Part shown: positions 52,791-62,064 of the stretch, piece after piece
Numbering within the stretch: the stretch's first letter is position 1
Layout: the number at the start of each line of letters is the position of its first letter
Assembly: GCA_963790875.1 (NCBI GenBank)
Contig: CAWBQT010000003.1
Coordinates: 496,001 to 560,000 of the forward strand
DNA from: AP-15 sp963790875
GTDB lineage: Bacteria > Pseudomonadota > Alphaproteobacteria > ATCC43930 > CGMCC-115725
DNA length: 64,000 nt
Direction: 5' to 3'
Position numbers and translations under genes: made by a program
Notes under the pieces: generated by a model
Seen by the model: only the letters and a program-made list of their open reading frames with translations
Database searches by the model: none
What the model was told of the DNA's origin: nothing

Positions 52791-54086
52791 ATGGCTAAAC
52801 CCTTCCATGTCCTGATTATCGGCGGCGGCATCGGCGGCCTCAGCCTCGCCCAGGGTCTGCGGCAGGCCGAGGTCAGCGCCGCGGTCTACGAGCGCGACCG
52901 CAATGTCAACGATCGGCTGCTGCAAGGCTACCGGGTGCATATCAGTCCGACCGGCAGCCTGGCCTTGCACGAATGTCTGCCGCCCGACCTGTTCCACGTC
53001 TTCGGCCGCACCTGCGGCGCGCCGAATCACGCAGTACGCTTCTTCACCGAAGAGATGCGCGTGCTGCTCGCCTTCGACGGCGACCTCGTCGCCGGGGCCG
53101 ACCCGATTGCCAGCCATCGCGCGGCGAGCCGCATCACGTTGCGGCAGGTGCTGTCGGCCGGGCTCGACAATGTGCATTTCGGCAAGACTTTCGAGCGCTA
53201 TGAAGAGCGCGGCGATCGCATCGTCGCGCATTTCGCCGACGGCAGCTCGGCCGAAGGCGACGTCCTCGTCGCGGCCGACGGCGGCGGCTCGCGAGTGCGC
53301 CGCCAGTTCCTGCCACAGGCAAAGCGCGTCGACACCGGCGTCATCGGCATCGCCGGCAAGATCTTTCTCGACACCGCGCGCGACCGCATCGCGTGGCCGC
53401 TGCTCGACGGAATCAGCCTCGTCGCGGCGCGCGGCGGGCTCGGGTTGTTCGTCGCGCTGCAGGAGATGACCAGCGGCCCGATCGGCGGCATCGGCGGCAA
53501 CGAGCCGGCGCTTGCCGGCGCCGGCAACCTGTACGAGAATACGCGCAGCTACCTGATGTGGGCGCTCAGCGCCAAGCGCGAGAAATTCGCCCTCGCCGCT
53601 CCCGAGCAGGCCGACAGTTCGGCTCTTGCGGGCGCCGCCCTGCGGACGATGCAGGGTTGGTCGCACGTCTTTCGCGGCCTCGTCGGACTGACCGATCCGA
53701 CGACGATCTCCTGTCTGCCGATCCGCACCTCGGTGCCGATCGCCGCATGGCGCACCGGCCGGATCACGCTGCTCGGCGACGCGATCCATTCGATGACGCC
53801 CTATCGCGGCGTCGGCGCCAATGTCGCGCTCAAGGATGCGGCACGGCTGAAGCGAGCGCTGGTCGCGGCGCAGCGCGGCGAGCGCGATCTCGTCGAAGCA
53901 CTCCACGACTACGAGACCCATATGCGCGACTACGGGTTCCGGGCCGTGCGCAATTCCCTCAAAGCCATGCACCAGACCGTCACGGACAGCACGCCCTCGC
54001 TCTTGTTGTCGCGCGCGATGCTGTGCGCGATCCACGCGCTGCCGCCGCTCAAGCGCCGGCTCGCCAAGCGGCTGGGCGAAGAATGA
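52791..54086 (+). CDS. FAD-dependent aromatic monooxygenase
   Basis: A 431-residue flavoprotein hydroxylase of the FAD_binding_3 group. The dinucleotide motif is VLIIGGGIGGLSLAQGL at 7-23, the second FAD contact is ADGGGSRVRRQF near 162, and the GD motif is LLGDAIHSMTPYRGVGAN near 325-342. Such enzymes hydroxylate aromatic rings using NAD(P)H and O2. I start at ATG 52791, preceded by ggagcgg, not ATG 52779. It follows a PadR gene on the same strand, which may control it. Confidence 0.9.
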   Translation: MAKPFHVLIIGGGIGGLSLAQGLRQAEVSAAVYERDRNVNDRLLQGYRVHISPTGSLALHECLPPDLFHVFGRTCGAPNHAVRFFTEEMRVLLAFDGDLVAGADPIASHRAASRITLRQVLSAGLDNVHFGKTFERYEERGDRIVAHFADGSSAEGDVLVAADGGGSRVRRQFLPQAKRVDTGVIGIAGKIFLDTARDRIAWPLLDGISLVAARGGLGLFVALQEMTSGPIGGIGGNEPALAGAGNLYENTRSYLMWALSAKREKFALAAPEQADSSALAGAALRTMQGWSHVFRGLVGLTDPTTISCLPIRTSVPIAAWRTGRITLLGDAIHSMTPYRGVGANVALKDAARLKRALVAAQRGERDLVEALHDYETHMRDYGFRAVRNSLKAMHQTVTDSTPSLLLSRAMLCAIHALPPLKRRLAKRLGEE

Positions 54087-54110
54087 GCCTTCGCGAATTC
54101 CGCGCAGGCT

Positions 54111-54199
54111 GCCCCCGCCCTCCCGCTAATCGCGGTCCCCTCCCTCTCCCTCCCCGGGCTTGACTCGGGGATCGCGGGGAGAGGGCTGGGGTGAGGGGC
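54111..54199. repeat. Dispersed palindromic repeat, family A copy 4
   Basis: A family A copy with a variant loop (ccccgggcttgactcggggatcgcgggg), ending gctggggtgaggggc. It fills the gap between the convergent monooxygenase and enoyl-CoA hydratase remnant. Confidence 0.75.
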
Positions 54200-54200
54200 C

Positions 54201-54575
54201 TCAACCGCCGGTAAAGTTCGGCCGGCGCTTCTGGGCGAAGGCCCAGACCGCTTCCTGGTGGTCCTTCGACAGGTTCGACTGGGTCTCGAGACTGAGGCTC
54301 AGATCCATCATCGAATGGGCGAGCTGGCGCAGCGGGATGTTGACGGTCCGCTTGGTCCAGCGGATCGACCGCATCGCGCCGCTGGCCAGCCGGCGGGCCA
54401 GCCGATATACCTTCTCGTCGAGCCGATCCGCCGGCACGGCGTGGTTGATGAGCCCGATGCGCTCGGCCTCCGCCGCGCTCATCAGGTCGCCGGTGAAGAG
54501 ATACTCTTTGCCGCGAGCGAAGCCGACGAGCTGCGGCCAGATCAGCGCGCCGCCGTCGCCGGCCACGAGCCGCTC
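54201..54575 (-). pseudogene. Enoyl-CoA hydratase/isomerase, 5'-truncated
   Basis: Encodes only the C-terminal half of a crotonase-fold enzyme: VAGDGGALIWPQLVGFARGK (the oxyanion-hole and active-site Asp region), EYLFTGDLMSAAEAERIGLI and NHAVPADRLDEKV, ending FAQKRRPNFTGG. About 130 N-terminal residues with the first oxyanion loop are missing; upstream DNA leads straight into the Rieske dioxygenase promoter region. It is a remnant left beside an inserted dioxygenase gene. Confidence 0.75.
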
Positions 54576-54727
54576 CCGTGATTGTCGCCCCGAACCGCCG
54601 CAGTCTACGCGTTTCGGCAGCGACCCGGCAAAGCGGCGCCCGGCACGGGCATGCTCCGGGCTCGCTGGATTGCGTGCTGATCCGGCCCGGCTCCTGCTAT
54701 CATGCCGGCGAGAGAGAGGAACGGGAC

Positions 54728-56065
54728 ATGGGCATCACCCGGAAATACGCCGTCCTCGACCCTGCCACCGGCAAGATCGACCGCCGCATCTTCAGCGAGC
54801 AGGCGGTCTATGACGACGAGATCGAGAAGATCTTCGGGCGCGCCTGGCTGATGATCGGGCACGAGAGCCTAGTGCCGGCGGTCGACGATTTCTTCCACAC
54901 CTATATGGGTGAGGACCCGGTCATCCTGACCCGCGACGGCGAGGGCGGGCTGCATGCGCTGTTGAACATGTGCCGCCACCGCGGCAACCGCGTGCTGCGC
55001 TGCGACGACGGCAACGCCAAGCGCTTCATGTGCCCCTATCATGGCTGGACCTACCGCAACGACGGCGCCCTCGATCACGTCCCCGGCGAGACCGAGGCCT
55101 ATTACAGGGCACTCGACCGGCCGTCCCTCGGCCTGATCGAGGCCCGGGTCGAGACCTATGCCGGGATCGTCTTCGCGACCTGGGCCAAGGACGCCCCGGG
55201 CCTCGAAGCCTATCTCGGCGACGCGCGCTGGTATCTCGACACCGTGTTCAATCGGCGGGACGGCGGCATGCAGGCCCTCGGCCCGATGAAATGGCTCGAG
55301 CCCGCCAACTGGAAGACGATGGTCGACAACTGCTCGGACAACTACCACGTCCCGACCAGCCATCTCTCGAGCGCCCGGGTGCAGAGCCGCTTTCTTGGCC
55401 GCCCGCGGCTGTCGCACGAGGACCAGTTCGCGAGCCCGAACCGGCACGTCTTTGTCAACGGACACGGGATCACCTTCCGCGACGCCGACGACAACGCCCC
55501 GCGCTATGTGCACGGCGTGTCGAGCGAGACGATGCGGCTGTTCCAGGAATATCACGAGGCGACGCTGCCCGAGGTCGAGCGCCGGCTCGGCACATTGCGG
55601 GCGCGCCGGGTGCAGCTCGGCAACCATTCGATCTTCCCGAACGGCATCCTCGGGTTTCGGCTGGCCCTGCCGCGCGGCCCGCTCAAGACCGAGTTCTGGC
55701 ACTTCGTGTTGTTGGAGCGCGACGCACCCGAGGAGTTGAAGCGCGTGATCCGGATCGGCAGCCAGGCGAACAATGGTGCGGCCGGCATGTTCGAGCAGGA
55801 CGACGTCGACAACTGGCATCAGGTGACCGCCGCGAGCACGAGCCGCCTCGGCCGCCGACACCCGCAGGATATGTCGATGGGCCTCGGGCATGCCGGGCCG
55901 CACCCGGATTACCCGGGGCTCGTCTCCGAGCGCTACATCTCGGAGAACAACCAGCGCCTCTTTTATCGACGCTATGAGGAGTTCATGAACGCCGCGAGCT
56001 GGGCCGACATCCCGCTCGACCCGATCAAGGCCCGCTTCGACGGCACCGCGACGCTGCGCGGCTAA
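54728..56065 (+). CDS. Rieske ring-hydroxylating dioxygenase, alpha subunit
   Basis: A 445-residue terminal oxygenase subunit. The Rieske [2Fe-2S] ligands are Cys82 and His84 (MCRHRGNRV) and Cys102 and His105 (MCPYHGWTY); the mononuclear iron ligands are His207 and His212 (NYHVPTSH) with an Asp in EQDDVDNWHQ near 358. It adds O2 across an aromatic ring. gagagaggaac precedes ATG 54728. The beta subunit follows after 320 bp of repeat DNA. No ferredoxin or reductase gene is nearby, so electrons must come from components encoded elsewhere. Confidence 0.9.
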   Translation: MGITRKYAVLDPATGKIDRRIFSEQAVYDDEIEKIFGRAWLMIGHESLVPAVDDFFHTYMGEDPVILTRDGEGGLHALLNMCRHRGNRVLRCDDGNAKRFMCPYHGWTYRNDGALDHVPGETEAYYRALDRPSLGLIEARVETYAGIVFATWAKDAPGLEAYLGDARWYLDTVFNRRDGGMQALGPMKWLEPANWKTMVDNCSDNYHVPTSHLSSARVQSRFLGRPRLSHEDQFASPNRHVFVNGHGITFRDADDNAPRYVHGVSSETMRLFQEYHEATLPEVERRLGTLRARRVQLGNHSIFPNGILGFRLALPRGPLKTEFWHFVLLERDAPEELKRVIRIGSQANNGAAGMFEQDDVDNWHQVTAASTSRLGRRHPQDMSMGLGHAGPHPDYPGLVSERYISENNQRLFYRRYEEFMNAASWADIPLDPIKARFDGTATLRG

Positions 56066-56098
56066 CACCGTGGTTCCGATATCCCCGCATCCCTTTCA

Positions 56099-56273
56099 CG
56101 TCACCCCAGCGGAGGGCCGGGGTCCATGTCTGCCGTGGATACCGGCCTTCGAGGCCGTAATCCATTCCCGCAGACCCGGCGCGAGCATCCTTTGCTCGTC
56201 GTTCTCGCGAAAGCGGGAACCCTGGGATTTCAGTCCCTTACTTCTGGGTCCCCGCTTGCGCGGGGACGACGGA
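56099..56273. repeat. Dispersed palindromic repeats, family B cluster
   Basis: Several adjacent hairpins: tcaccccagcggagggccgg then ggtccatg, a middle ttctcgcgaaagcgggaacc, and a right-hand tgggtccccgcttgcgcggg then gacgac. These resemble the copy at 26574-26638. The cluster separates the dioxygenase alpha and beta genes. Confidence 0.7.
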
Positions 56274-56386
56274 TTTGTTTGTCCGCAGGATTTCCTGACA
56301 GCCTCCTTCACCGGTATGACCGGACATTGGACCTAAATTTTAATGATGCGAATTTCTGGTTCACGACATTGGCGGGCGGCGATCCG

Positions 56387-56941
56387 GTGAAGACGAAGCG
56401 CGCCCCCGAGCCCGCGATCTCCCCGATCGGGCTGACGCCACAGCAAGCGCTTTGGCTAGAGCTGATGCCGTTCTACATCCGCGAGGCGTGGCTGCTCGAC
56501 GAGCGCAGGCTCAAGGAATGGCTCGATCTCTTCACCGACGACGTCCTCTATTTCATGCCGCGCCGCAAGAACGTGCCGCGCCGCGAAGCGCACCGCGAGC
56601 TGACGCCGCTCGGCGACCTGGCGATCCTCGAGGAGGACAGGCGCTATCTCGAGATGCGGGTCGCGCGGCTCGATAGCGGGATGGCCTGGGCCGAGGATCC
56701 GCCGTCGCGCACCCGTCACGTGATCGGCAATCTCGAGGCGACGCCGCTGGAGAATGGCGAGGTGGAGGCCAAGACCGCATTTCTCGTCTACCGCTCGCAC
56801 CTCGAAACGGATCATCAGCTCCTCTCCGGCTGCCGCGAGGATTTACTGCGCAAGGTGAGCGGCGCCTGGAAGGTCGCTCGGCGCACAATCGTGCTCGACG
56901 CCAACGTCCTCCTCGACAAGAACCTCAGCGTCTTTCTATAG
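56387..56941 (+). CDS. Ring-hydroxylating dioxygenase, beta subunit
   Basis: A 184-residue NTF2-like structural subunit: FYIREAWLLDERRLKEWLDL near residue 30, DVLYFMPRRKNVPRRE near 53, SRTRHVIGNLEATPLENGEV near 107 and KVARRTIVLDANVLLDKNLS at the end are all standard. It packs with the alpha subunit at 54728. No ATG is suitably placed; GTG 56387 with gggcggc upstream is the best start. The longer frame upstream runs through repeat DNA and is not coding. Confidence 0.85.
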   Translation: MKTKRAPEPAISPIGLTPQQALWLELMPFYIREAWLLDERRLKEWLDLFTDDVLYFMPRRKNVPRREAHRELTPLGDLAILEEDRRYLEMRVARLDSGMAWAEDPPSRTRHVIGNLEATPLENGEVEAKTAFLVYRSHLETDHQLLSGCREDLLRKVSGAWKVARRTIVLDANVLLDKNLSVFL

Positions 56942-57196
56942 CTCTAGCAGAGTGGCTGATGGGGTTCCTGCCCAGGTGGACGGACTGCCAGTGCGCAGGA
57001 AGGCGCTCATCCTGCAATCCCCCAGATAATCGCAAGTGGTGTTCTTTTTCGCTCGATCGACCTGAATTATCACCTCCGGCCGCAACCCTTCTCCTGCAGA
57101 ATTTCTGACTTCTGCAGCGGCCGCATTGGTGGCAAACGGACATGCACCAGGGATAGATCCCGTGTCCAACTGACCGCGGCGTCTCAAGTGGCAGCG

Positions 57197-58021
57197 CTAG
57201 CTTTTAATAAACGCCAACAGGTCGGAATTGATCGTGCCCGCTTCCGTAGTAGGCATGCCATGCGGGAAGTGCTTGTAGGTTTTCATGACTCCGTTCTTCA
57301 GCAGCTTAGCGGACAGCGGCCCGGCGGCGACATAGGGCACGATCTGGTCGTCTTCGCTATGCATGACCAACACGGGGACTGTGATCTTCTTGAGGTCTTC
57401 CGTGAAATCGGTCTGGGAAAACGCCACGATGCCATCGTAATGCGCCTTGGCGCCACCCATCATGCCCTGTCGCCACCAATTCTGGATGACGGCCTCCGAG
57501 ACTTTCGCCCCCGGCCGGTTGTAGCCATAGAAAGGTCCTGCCGGTAGGTCGCGATAGAACTGCGAACAATTCGCTGCGAGTTGCGCCTGCAGGCCATCGA
57601 ACACCTCCTTGGGAAGGCCGAGCGGATTGGCCGCCGTCTTCACCATGAGCGGCGGCACCGCGCTGATCAGCGCTGCCTTAGCCACCTGGCTTTCGCCATG
57701 GCGCCCCAGATAGTGCGCCACCTCGCCTCCGCCGGTGGAATGTCCGACATGGATTACGTTTTTCAGATCGAGATGCGCCGTCAGGGCTGCCAAGTCGGCG
57801 GCATAGTGGTCCATGTCGTGGCCATCGGCGGTCTGGGCCGAGCGACCATGGCCGCGACGGTCATGGGCGATGACGCGATAGCCACAGTGCAGGAAGAATA
57901 GCATCTGCGCGTCCCAGTCATCGGCCGAAAGCGGCCAGCCGTGGCTGAACACAATCGGCTGGCCCGATCCCCAATCCTTGTAAAAGATCTCCGTGCCGTC
58001 ATTGGTGCTAATCGTGGGCAT
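57197..58021 (-). CDS. Alpha/beta hydrolase, non-haem chloroperoxidase type
   Basis: A 274-residue enzyme matching cofactor-free haloperoxidases/esterases. Triad: Ser95 in VGHSTGGGEV, Asp225 in HSEDDQIVPY, His254 in HFPHGMPTTEAGTIN. FSHGWPLSADDWDAQM near 25-40 and AHDRRGHGRS near 52 are hallmark sequences. Physiological role is probably ester or perester hydrolysis rather than halogenation. Alone on its strand; 56942-57196 between it and the dioxygenase beta gene shows no supported gene. Confidence 0.9.
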   Translation of the reverse strand: MPTISTNDGTEIFYKDWGSGQPIVFSHGWPLSADDWDAQMLFFLHCGYRVIAHDRRGHGRSAQTADGHDMDHYAADLAALTAHLDLKNVIHVGHSTGGGEVAHYLGRHGESQVAKAALISAVPPLMVKTAANPLGLPKEVFDGLQAQLAANCSQFYRDLPAGPFYGYNRPGAKVSEAVIQNWWRQGMMGGAKAHYDGIVAFSQTDFTEDLKKITVPVLVMHSEDDQIVPYVAAGPLSAKLLKNGVMKTYKHFPHGMPTTEAGTINSDLLAFIKS

Positions 58022-58262
58022 CGTCGGCTCCTGTGAGTGGGAGGCTGCCGATCCCGACTAGAACATGTCTCAGTTATCGGTGGAAGTTCGCTCTGGGTCG
58101 GCAGCGGCCAATCCCGATCAGTGTGCGGTCCTTCGAGGTTGGCACAGCGCGAGGACGGCCTCGACCGACCTGTGGTAGAGCCGGAAAACCCAACCGCCAA
58201 GGCAACGACCTTTCTCATGCCTCGTTCGTTAAACGCGCAAAACCCGGAGCAGGGCGCGGCTC

Positions 58263-58651
58263 GTTGACAAGTTCCTCGGCGACTGGTTTCTCGCGTTGTT
58301 CGGCGCGCCGCTCCCGGACCCGCACGCGAGCCAACCCGCCGTCGCCGCCGGGCGCGAGATGCTGACGGCCGTCGAACGGAACAATGCGGGGCAGGAATGG
58401 CCGCTCCGAATCGGTGTCGGCATCCAAGTCGGCGAGGGTGACCGGCACCATCGGCTCGGCATCCGGCAAGGAGTTCGCCATGATCGGCGATGCCGAAACG
58501 TCGCCTCCCGGATCGAACCATGAACAGGGAGTTCGGCTCGCAACTTCTGGTGTCGGATGCAGTGCGCAGCGAACTCGGCGACGCCGCGGCGGACGCGGTT
58601 CTGCTCGGCGAGGTTGCAATCCGCGGCTACGACGCGCCGCTGCCGCTGTAG
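58263..58651 (+). pseudogene. Class III adenylate/guanylate cyclase catalytic-domain remnant
   Basis: Pieces in three frames align to one cyclase domain: VDKFLGDWFLALFGAPLPDP and PLRIGVGIQVGE (first frame), VTGTIGSASGKEFAMIGDAE (second), NVASRIEP (first again) and MNREFGSQLLVSDAVRSELG to RGYDAPLPL (third, 58520-58651). The metal-binding Asp of the usual 'K-x-x-G-D' is kept, but at least three frame changes and the lack of an N-terminal part show a dead gene. Confidence 0.7.
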
Positions 58652-58834
58652 TGCGTCGTATAGGTATTGTCCGTTGACATTCTCTTTGCGGTAACCCAAG
58701 CCGGCGCATTACCGCCTATACCTATCTCATTGCGCCCGCCGGCGCCGCGTCCAGATCGGATGCCCCCCGCCAAATTATGGCGCAGGCGCCCGGCCCGCGG
58801 TGCGGCGAACCTGCGATCGTACGGGAGGTTAGGC

Positions 58835-59197
58835 ATGGCGACTTTCGATGCCGGCACCCTGCGCGAATTGCGCGACGTGCAGGAGTTGGCGATCCGGACC
58901 GAGAAGCACCCCAAATCCGCGGTGGTGATCTGGGTGGTGGTCGCCGAGGCCGAGGTCTTCGTGCGTTCGGTTGGCGGCGCGAACGGGCGTTGGTACAGGG
59001 ACCTCGCCGCGGGCGGGCCCGCCACGCTGGAATTTGCCGGCCGCCGGCTGGCGGTGCAGGCGGTCCCGGCGACCGACCCCGTCGCAATCGCCCGGGCCAG
59101 CCATGAATACCTGCGGAAGTACCAGCCGAGCTCCTATGCGCCGGCAATGGTAAGGTCCGAAATCCTTTCGACGACGCTGCGGCTCGAACCGCGCTGA
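58835..59197 (+). CDS. DUF2255 family protein
   Basis: A 120-residue protein of the split-barrel flavin/F420-like group usually annotated DUF2255. VVIWVVVAEAEVFVRSVGGA near residue 30 and NGRWYRDLAAGGPATLEFAG near 50 are the conserved strands, similar to DUF385/nitroreductase-like proteins. Function unknown; a flavin or F420 link is possible given the six LLM enzymes in the window. ATG 58835 follows gggagg. Confidence 0.75.
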   Translation: MATFDAGTLRELRDVQELAIRTEKHPKSAVVIWVVVAEAEVFVRSVGGANGRWYRDLAAGGPATLEFAGRRLAVQAVPATDPVAIARASHEYLRKYQPSSYAPAMVRSEILSTTLRLEPR

Positions 59198-59286
59198 CCG
59201 GTGGCGGCGCTTGAGCTTCGCCTCCGGGGCTTTCCGGTCACGAGGAAAAGCTTGCGCGCGCGCCCGGCAGGACTTCCGACCAACAA

Positions 59287-59560
59287 ATGGAGGCGGAAAT
59301 GGAAATCAGGCGAAACGGCTCACAACCCTCCACCAAACCGGCCAGCGAAGAGTCGGTGCTTGGTTCGCAATATTCGGTCGCGGATCCCTACACGCTCGTC
59401 ATCCACGGCTGGGGCAGCTGCACGGCCTGCCGCTCGAGCAGCTTGGGAACTACACCGCCTTCAAGGACCGCATGCTGCAGCGCCCAGCGGCCCGAAATGT
59501 GCTCGAGCGCGAGCAGAGCCGGCCGCTCCGGGCTGACAAAATCCATAAGCCGGACATCCC
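59287..59560 (+). pseudogene. Mosaic remnant: cupin start joined to a GST fragment
   Basis: The frame from 59287 begins MEAEMEIRRNGSQPSTKPAS, like the first residues of a small cupin family protein (M-x-I-x-R-x-G-S-Q-P-S), then switches to SQYSVADPYTLVIHGWG, which is the helical domain of a glutathione S-transferase; the GST continues in another frame as GLPLEQLGNYTAFKDRMLQR and NVLEREQS. Neither gene is complete. It records at least one deletion and one frameshift. Confidence 0.5.
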
Positions 59561-59658
59561 TAACAGCTCCGCGAAGTCATCGAAAAACCAGGATATAACC
59601 CGAGGCTCCCGCTGCCTCCGGCCCATTCCTGGAAGCCGTCGAGGAGGGACCACACGCC

Positions 59659-60123
59659 ATGAATCGCCCGCCGCTCCCGCCCTTCACCGCCGCGACCGCC
59701 GCCGAAAAGGTGCGGCTCGCCGAAGACGCCTGGAACTCGCGCGACCCGGCCCGCGTCGCTCTCGCCTACACGGCCGACAGCCGCTGGCGCAACCGCGCGG
59801 AGTTCGTCACCGGCCGCGAAGCGATCGTCGCCTTCCTGACCCGCAAATGGCAGCGCGAACTCGATTACCGGCTGATCAAGGAGGTCTGGGCCTTCCATCA
59901 GAACCGGATCGCCGTGCGCTTTGCCTATGAATGGCATGACGACAGCGGCAACTGGTTCCGCAGCTGCGGTAACGAGAATTGGGAGTTTGACGAAGACGGG
60001 CTCATGCGGCGGCGCATTGCCAGCATCAACGATCTGCCGATCGCCGAAGGCGAGCGCAAATACCATTGGCCGCTCGGCCGCCGGCCCGACGATCACCCGG
60101 GCCTCAGCGAGTTCGGGCTCTAG
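59659..60123 (+). CDS. DUF1348/NTF2-like family protein
   Basis: A 154-residue protein of the nuclear-transport-factor-2 fold. RLAEDAWNSRDPARVALAYT near residue 18, SRWRNRAEFVTGREAIVAFL near 40, YRLIKEVWAFHQNRIAVRFA near 70 and NENWEFDEDGLMRRRIASIN near 105 match DUF1348 closely. The family is small, cytosolic and uncharacterised; many members accompany detoxification or catabolic genes. ATG 59659. Confidence 0.85.
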   Translation: MNRPPLPPFTAATAAEKVRLAEDAWNSRDPARVALAYTADSRWRNRAEFVTGREAIVAFLTRKWQRELDYRLIKEVWAFHQNRIAVRFAYEWHDDSGNWFRSCGNENWEFDEDGLMRRRIASINDLPIAEGERKYHWPLGRRPDDHPGLSEFGL

Positions 60124-60168
60124 CTGCTTTCCGCGCTAATGGAGAGAAACTGATTGGAGGTGATCGCG

Positions 60169-60297
60169 ATGTCTTGCCAAAAGGATTTGCTGCGCGAGAT
60201 TGCTGAGGCCCACGACTCGGGCGCGCCCGATCGCGTCAGTGAGAAGGGCCGCATCGCCGAGGATTGGGGCATCTCGATCCGGGCACGTTGGCCTTGA
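60169..60297 (+). CDS. Possible 42-residue small protein
   Basis: ATG 60169 is preceded by ggaggtgat with ideal spacing, one of the strongest ribosome binding sites in the window. It encodes MSCQKDLLREIAEAHDSGAP then DRVSEKGRIAEDWGISIRAR and WP before TGA. The charged helical start is plausible, but I recognise no family. It may be the start of a truncated gene instead of a true small protein. Confidence 0.35.
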   Translation: MSCQKDLLREIAEAHDSGAPDRVSEKGRIAEDWGISIRARWP

Positions 60298-60346
60298 GGC
60301 TCGGTTTCCCGGTGCTTCGACGCGGTCTGAAATTGCTCCCGCTCTC

Positions 60347-61201
60347 TCAATAGCCTCGCAGGAAGGCGAGGACCTGCGCGCTCCATTCGGCCGGCTTCTC
60401 GAAGGGCGGCCAGTGGCCGCAGTTGTTGAGCAGCACGAGTCGCGAGTCCTCGATGTGGTTGAGGATCGCGATGCTGACCTCGAAGGCCACCATCCGGTCG
60501 TAGCGCCCGTGGATCAGGAGGACCGGCGCCTTTATGCCGGCGAGGTCGGGAGTGTAGTCGTGCGGCAGGCTGACCGATTGCCGGCGCGCCTCCATAAAGT
60601 CGGGCGACCAGGTGTGCGCCCGGTGGATGTAGTCGACGAGTTCGTCGGTCACCAGGCTCTCGTCGTCGATATGCACGCGCAGGTAGCGGCGGATGTTGTC
60701 ACGGCTCGGGTCGTCGAGCGCCTGACGGGTGACGCGACTGCCCTCCGACGGACGATTGGCCATCAGGTAGCGGTCGCCGCCGGTGCCGATGTGCGAGCCG
60801 CCCATGACGAACTTGCCGACCCGCTCCGGGTAGGCGATCGCCGCCACCATCGCCGACTGCCCGCCCTGCGAGTTGCCGACCCAGTATGCCCGCTCGATGC
60901 CGAGCGCGTCGAGCAGCGCGACCGCGGTCCGCGCCTGGACAGCGTGAACCCCCTCTCGATAGACGATCGGCCCCGTCTTGCTGAAGTTCGGCAGGTCCAA
61001 GAGGATGCAGCGGAAGTGCGTTGACAGCGCGCCGACCGTCTTGTGAAACGTGATCCACGCAGTGGTGCCGGGCCCGTAGGAGTGGAGGAACAGCACCGGC
61101 TCCCCGGCGCCGAAATCGTGATAGTGCACATTCATGCCCCCGGCCGTGACGGTCTTGCTGGTGCCCGCCTCGGTGAGGCCATTCGACGCGATGAACGGCA
61201 T
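60347..61201 (-). CDS. Meta-cleavage-product-type alpha/beta hydrolase
   Basis: A 284-residue enzyme similar to BphD/HsaD C-C hydrolases. LFLHSYGPGTTAWITF near residue 37 is the oxyanion loop in its 'HGxGPG' form; Ser111 in WVGNSQGGQSAM is the nucleophile, Asp235 in HGRYDRMVAF the acid, His263 in NNCGHWPPFE the base. LLDLPNFSKTG is another family mark. It would cleave ring-fission products in aromatic degradation, fitting the nearby dioxygenase, though no ring-cleavage dioxygenase is present. Confidence 0.85.
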   Translation of the reverse strand: MPFIASNGLTEAGTSKTVTAGGMNVHYHDFGAGEPVLFLHSYGPGTTAWITFHKTVGALSTHFRCILLDLPNFSKTGPIVYREGVHAVQARTAVALLDALGIERAYWVGNSQGGQSAMVAAIAYPERVGKFVMGGSHIGTGGDRYLMANRPSEGSRVTRQALDDPSRDNIRRYLRVHIDDESLVTDELVDYIHRAHTWSPDFMEARRQSVSLPHDYTPDLAGIKAPVLLIHGRYDRMVAFEVSIAILNHIEDSRLVLLNNCGHWPPFEKPAEWSAQVLAFLRGY

Positions 61202-61388
61202 GTCCTCCTCCTCTGGTCAACGCTTCTTAGGCGATTTTGTACACCTTCGCCGTGGGCTGTCGACCGATGGGTTGCGCGGCCGGCATTCGCCGCCGGTTGG
61301 CGAAGGGGTTCGCCGCTCGCAGGCGGGCGTGCTAAGTTTGCGGCGACTGGACACCTCCCCCTCACCCGATCGACGAGAGGAGATCGCA

Positions 61389-62000
61389 ATGAAGCTCTAC
61401 TATGCGCCCGGCGTCTGCTCGATCGGCATCCATGTGCTGCTCGAGGAGATCGGCAAGCCTTATCAGCTCGAATTCGTGAACCTGCGCGACGGCGCCCAGT
61501 ACAAGCCGCCCTATACCGGTGTCAGCCCGAAGGGCAAGGTGCCGGCGCTGGAGCGCGACGACGGCTCGGTGCTGACCGAATTTCCGGTCATCGCCCGCTG
61601 GCTCGGCAAGCAAGCGAACCTGCTGCCGCGGGACGACGAAGCCGACACCCGCGCGATGGAGGCGATGGAATACGCCGTCGGCACGATGCACGGCCAGGGT
61701 TTCGCGCGGCTCTTCCGCAGCGAGCGCTTTGCCCCGTCGGCCGCCGATCAAGACGCGGTCAAGGCCGCCGGACGCGACGTCGTCGAGAAGGGCTTCGCCG
61801 TGCTCGACAAGGCGCTCGCCGGCAAGAATTACGTCGCCGGCAACGATTTCTCTCCGGCCGACGCGGCGCTGTTTTATGTCGAGTTCTGGGCGGCAAAACG
61901 GCTTAACATGAAGCTGCCGGTCAATGTCGCCGCCCATTACGAGCGCATGATGGCCCGCCCGTCGGTGCAGCGCGTCATGCAGCAGGAAGGGCTCAACTAA
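61389..62000 (+). CDS. Beta-class-like glutathione S-transferase
   Basis: A 203-residue GST. MKLYYAPGVCSIGIHVLLEE places Cys10 at the position used by bacterial beta-class enzymes for glutathione chemistry; GVSPKGKVPALERDDGSVLT has the cis-Pro loop, TEFPVIARWLGKQ the gamma-Glu contact and FSPADAALFYVEFW the helical N-cap. Cytosolic conjugation or reduction of electrophiles. agaggag precedes ATG 61389. Divergent from the meta-cleavage hydrolase and 64 bp before the second CoA-transferase. Confidence 0.9.
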   Translation: MKLYYAPGVCSIGIHVLLEEIGKPYQLEFVNLRDGAQYKPPYTGVSPKGKVPALERDDGSVLTEFPVIARWLGKQANLLPRDDEADTRAMEAMEYAVGTMHGQGFARLFRSERFAPSAADQDAVKAAGRDVVEKGFAVLDKALAGKNYVAGNDFSPADAALFYVEFWAAKRLNMKLPVNVAAHYERMMARPSVQRVMQQEGLN

Positions 62001-62064
62001 GGTTCTTCGAGGTCATTTCCGTCGCGCGGGACGATTGCCGTCCTTCGCCCAAAGGAGAAACGCC

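Noticed and set aside
56936..57187. An 83-codon minus-strand frame after the dioxygenase beta gene
   Set aside because: Somewhat lower GC and a few plausible strands, but no ribosome binding site, no family resemblance and overlap with the beta gene's end; kept out of the feature list.
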